18,474 nucleotides of DNA, taken from the NCBI GenBank assembly GCA_965657195.1, contig CBFHNK010000032.1, positions 1-18,474 of the forward strand, given 5' to 3'. Below are positions 16,900 to 18,474 of this stretch, one piece after another; within the stretch, counting starts at the first letter, position 1, and the number at the start of each line of letters is the position of its first letter. A program made the position numbers and the translations under genes. The notes under the pieces are model-generated. The model searched no databases. It had not been told where the DNA came from and was given only the letters and a program-made list of their open reading frames with translations. This DNA comes from TMED14 sp965657195. GTDB taxonomy: Bacteria > Bacteroidota > Bacteroidia > Flavobacteriales > Schleiferiaceae.

Positions 16900-17000
16900 G
16901 AGGGTAGCAAGGTTGACTCGTTAGCCTGCCGCAGCGCGGCCCAAGCTTCGAAGCAGCCCCAGCGCGAAGCGCATTGGCCTGAGCGCCGCAGGCGCGAAGC
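16900..17000. repeat. Intergenic word repeats and GAA-loop palindromes upstream of the channel gene
   Basis: The gap 16877-17303 (427 bp) contains no convincing gene. Its left part holds GCAAGGTTGACTCGTTAGCC (16907-16926), a close variant of the word repeated at 14826-14885. The palindrome GCTTCGAAGC lies at 16945-16954. AGCGCGAAGCGCA at 16961-16973 is identical to 14958-14970, and a further GCGCGAAGC lies at 16992-17000. The central part, 17001-17136, is AT-richer and likely carries the channel promoter, but I see no convincing promoter elements. It also holds a 10-bp direct repeat CGGATTTTAC at 17022-17031 and 17099-17108. Confidence 0.65.
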
Positions 17001-17136
17001 CACCTCATGTTCGGGTATAACCGGATTTTACTTTTTCTCTTGAGTTTATAATTGTGCAAACAACAGACAGTCAATAACTTGATGATTTCATCGCAATTCG
17101 GATTTTACGCGGAACTGCGGCCACAAGAAGCCAGAA

Positions 17137-17171
17137 TCTAGAAACCCGTAGGCCAACGAGCCAACCTTGCC
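17137..17171. repeat. Third copy of the intergenic word family
   Basis: GCCAACGAGCCAACCTTGCC at 17152-17171 is the reverse complement of the word at 14867-14886 with very few differences. Just before it, CTAGAAACC (17138-17146) is identical to 570-578 in the metH-metF junction, so a second word type may also be shared between gaps. Confidence 0.55.
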
Positions 17172-17197
17172 GATCTCACCCCATCTTGCCAATGGGC

Positions 17198-17225
17198 AAA
17201 AAAAAACCGGCTCCGTAGAGCCGGT
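17198..17225 (-). terminator. Intrinsic terminator of the universal stress protein gene
   Basis: On the minus strand an 8-bp perfect GC-rich stem (ACCGGCTC at 17206-17213 with GAGCCGGT at 17218-17225, loop CGTA) is followed directly by a run of T bases (A-run 17198-17206 on the plus strand). It lies 78 bp beyond the stop of the gene at 17304, in the right orientation. Confidence 0.88.
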
Positions 17226-17303
17226 ACTGCGAAGCGTTCCCGAGGACTTTTTGGACGAAGAAACCCATATCACCTACGAGTCCCCGGCGCTTCGAAATGG
17301 GAT

Positions 17304-18116
17304 TTAGTCTTCGCGCAGCACAAGAACCGGGTATTCCGTGTGGTAGGCCAGGGCACTGCTCATTCTGGGTTTGAACGCGTCGCGCAGCCAGTGGTGGCGT
17401 CGTGCGACAACGATGATTCCGTGGGCTTTGGCGCGGCGAGCGGCCTCGTAGATTCCGGTTTCGACGTCTTGCGCGACGATGAGGTGCCGTTCAGTGCCGG
17501 GAAAGTGCTGGTCGGCAAACGACAAAAATCCGGTTGCAGGGCCATCGCCTTTGGTGCCCTCTTCAACGTGGGCGATCGCAAGTTCAGATCCACTCTGGGC
17601 GACGAATGACTTGAGCCAAGCGAGTGCTTTGTGATTGCGGTCATCGTTTAAGTCGGATGCGTACAACCACTTAATTGATTGCTCCTTAGGCCACTGGCTT
17701 CGCGACGGAACCACCAGTACCGGCTGGCGCGATGCGTGAAGTACCGACACGGCATTACTTCCCAAAAGGACTTCAGACCATCCGCTCGCGCCTTGGCTTG
17801 CCATGATGACCATTGAATCGGGGTGCACTTCGGCGCGTTGGTGCAGCTCCTGCGCCAATCCATTGTACGCGCAATGGCCTTCGGCAGCCAATTCGGTGTG
17901 TGCGGTGAATTCGCTCAACCATTCGGCCATATCCTGCTGGCATCGCTCTTTGATGGCGGTCAAGAGTGAATCGGTCATGGTTTCGGACCGGTAGGGCATC
18001 TGGTAGGTGTGAATGAATTCGAGCGGAGCATTCATCGAAGTAGCCAGATGCGTAGCGACGGGTAGCGCCGCCCGACTGTTGGGCGAAAAGTCAGTGGGAA
18101 AAAAGAGACGGTTCAT
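17304..18116 (-). CDS. Universal stress protein, tandem domains
   Basis: This 270-residue cytoplasmic protein has two UspA-type domains. The ATG at 18116 (MNRLFFPTDFSPNS) is chosen because it begins exactly at the first USP strand. A longer frame from a TTG at 18164 adds 16 residues without homology. Domain 1 (1-137) has Asp9 after the first strand and the nucleotide loop ASQGASGWSEVLLGS at 107-120. The first glycine of the usual GxxG is alanine, but the later GS is kept, so ATP binding is possible. Domain 2 (about 147-270) keeps the fold pattern (WLYASDL, IIVVARR, YPVLVL) but has lost the glycine loop. USPs help cells survive starvation, respiratory or oxygen stress, and the exact partner is unknown. 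It lies 74 bp after a TauE/SafE-like gene on the same strand, with a candidate FNR-type site between. Confidence 0.88.
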   Translation of the reverse strand: MNRLFFPTDFSPNSRAALPVATHLATSMNAPLEFIHTYQMPYRSETMTDSLLTAIKERCQQDMAEWLSEFTAHTELAAEGHCAYNGLAQELHQRAEVHPDSMVIMASQGASGWSEVLLGSNAVSVLHASRQPVLVVPSRSQWPKEQSIKWLYASDLNDDRNHKALAWLKSFVAQSGSELAIAHVEEGTKGDGPATGFLSFADQHFPGTERHLIVAQDVETGIYEAARRAKAHGIIVVARRHHWLRDAFKPRMSSALAYHTEYPVLVLRED

Positions 18117-18181
18117 GGCGGATTTCAAATCAAGGGTTGTGAGGTTGAAGTAAAATTCCGCCAAACAACCTGCAGTAACTA

Positions 18182-18193
18182 TGATTTTTATCA
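18182..18193 (-). promoter_or_regulatory. Candidate FNR/CRP-family operator upstream of the universal stress gene
   Basis: The 12-base palindrome TGATTTTTATCA has the form TGAT-N4-ATCA, the core of the FNR consensus TTGAT-N4-ATCAA. Only the outermost base on each side differs. It lies 66 bp before the start codon at 18116 and overlaps the stop of the preceding gene. Bacteroidota have FNR/CRP-type regulators, and USP genes are often under oxygen control, but no regulator is in the window. The match is short and could be chance. Confidence 0.4.
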
Positions 18194-18474
18194 GATTTTA
18201 AAAGGGCGGCAAATTTGGGCAACGTGGCCTTGGGCGGTGGGCGGAAGCCAAGGTTCCGCAGCCCTAAGGAGCAGCCACATCGCCATCAACGCCATTATGG
18301 TCCGCATCACATGTGGATTAAGCAGACGCCGACGTAGCATGGGTCGCTGCGCGAGCCATCCGAACCCCCAGAGCGGCAGGGCGGTGGCAGAGGCGAAACC
18401 GAGGATAAATAAGGTTCCGTCACCCGAACCCAAGCTGGCGCCCGCCGTCGCAGCTGCCCACACGGCGGGGCATG
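18191..18474 (-). CDS. TauE/SafE-like membrane protein, C-terminal part (5' end outside window)
   Basis: The frame is open to the window edge and 93 residues are visible. They begin CPAVWAAATAGASLGSGDGT, which fits the PCxxVW segment of the DsbD-like/TauE-SafE family. Two hydrophobic helices follow (around FILGFASATALPLWGFGWLA and MALMAMWLLLRAA) with an Arg-rich loop between them. An internal GTG at 18463 is not taken as the start because homology-like sequence continues to the edge. In Bacteroidota, proteins of this type often lie in cbb3 cytochrome-oxidase loci, where they are thought to aid metal or thiol handling during assembly. The following universal stress gene and FNR-like site fit that setting. 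The link to an oxidase locus is inference, since no oxidase gene is visible. Confidence 0.65.
   Translation of the reverse strand, partial: CPAVWAAATAGASLGSGDGTLFILGFASATALPLWGFGWLAQRPMLRRRLLNPHVMRTIMALMAMWLLLRAAEPWLPPTAQGHVAQICRPFKI

Noticed and set aside
15698..16924. A 408-codon open frame on the plus strand, antisense to the mechanosensitive channel gene
   Set aside because: It mirrors a strongly supported gene, shows no recognisable domain and has odd composition. Long antisense frames are expected with this codon bias.
17152..17307. A plus-strand open frame ending at 17307 whose last part (SVPEDFLDEETHITYESPA) looks protein-like
   Set aside because: It has no ATG, begins in an intergenic repeat word and runs through the minus-strand terminator. 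It could be a remnant of an old gene end, but nothing supports expression.

Overview
The window looks like a chromosomal piece of a free-living member of the Bacteroidota, probably Flavobacteriales-like, with a fairly balanced base composition. The evidence is a TonB-dependent receptor with an N-terminal carboxypeptidase-regulatory-like domain, a PorV/PorQ-family outer-membrane protein, two secreted proteins whose C-termini resemble type IX secretion sorting domains, a Bacteroidota-style Rieske-like lipoprotein, and starts that lack clear Shine-Dalgarno sequences. No tRNA, rRNA, CRISPR array, transposase or phage gene was seen. Most of the window is ordinary core genome.

Layout. Bases 1-1555 (+) hold one-carbon and methionine metabolism: the C-terminal activation domain of cobalamin-dependent methionine synthase (metH, cut by the window edge), then metF 25 bp later. 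MetF makes the methyl-folate that MetH uses. Bases 1625-2716 (+) encode a membrane fatty-acid desaturase. It converges, with overlapping stop codons, on a small Rieske-like lipoprotein (2713-3147, -). Bases 3246-11943 (+) are a tight three-gene unit: a TonB-dependent receptor, a 1330-residue secreted protein of unknown function, and a PorV/PorQ-family protein. The gaps are 18 and 13 bp. This is the most interesting system here. I infer a dedicated outer-membrane uptake or surface-display module tied to type IX secretion. A stem-loop follows it.

Bases 12011-12888 (+) hold greA and a HIT-family hydrolase, 2 bp apart. Bases 12967-14745 (+) encode a secreted PA-domain protein with a type A sorting domain, closed by a strong intrinsic terminator. 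The rest reads on the minus strand: ruvC and a YbdG-type mechanosensitive channel (ATGA overlap), a tandem universal stress protein with its own terminator, and the C-terminal end of a TauE/SafE-type membrane protein that runs off the window. A TGAT-N4-ATCA palindrome (FNR/CRP-type core) lies between the last two genes. It suggests oxygen-linked control and perhaps a nearby terminal-oxidase locus outside the window.

The two larger intergenic gaps (14746-15014 and 16877-17303) share an unusual vocabulary of short words: variants of GCAAGGTTAGCTCGTTGG on both strands and small GAA-loop palindromes such as GCGCGAAGCGC. They look like members of a dispersed, possibly genome-wide, intergenic repeat family.
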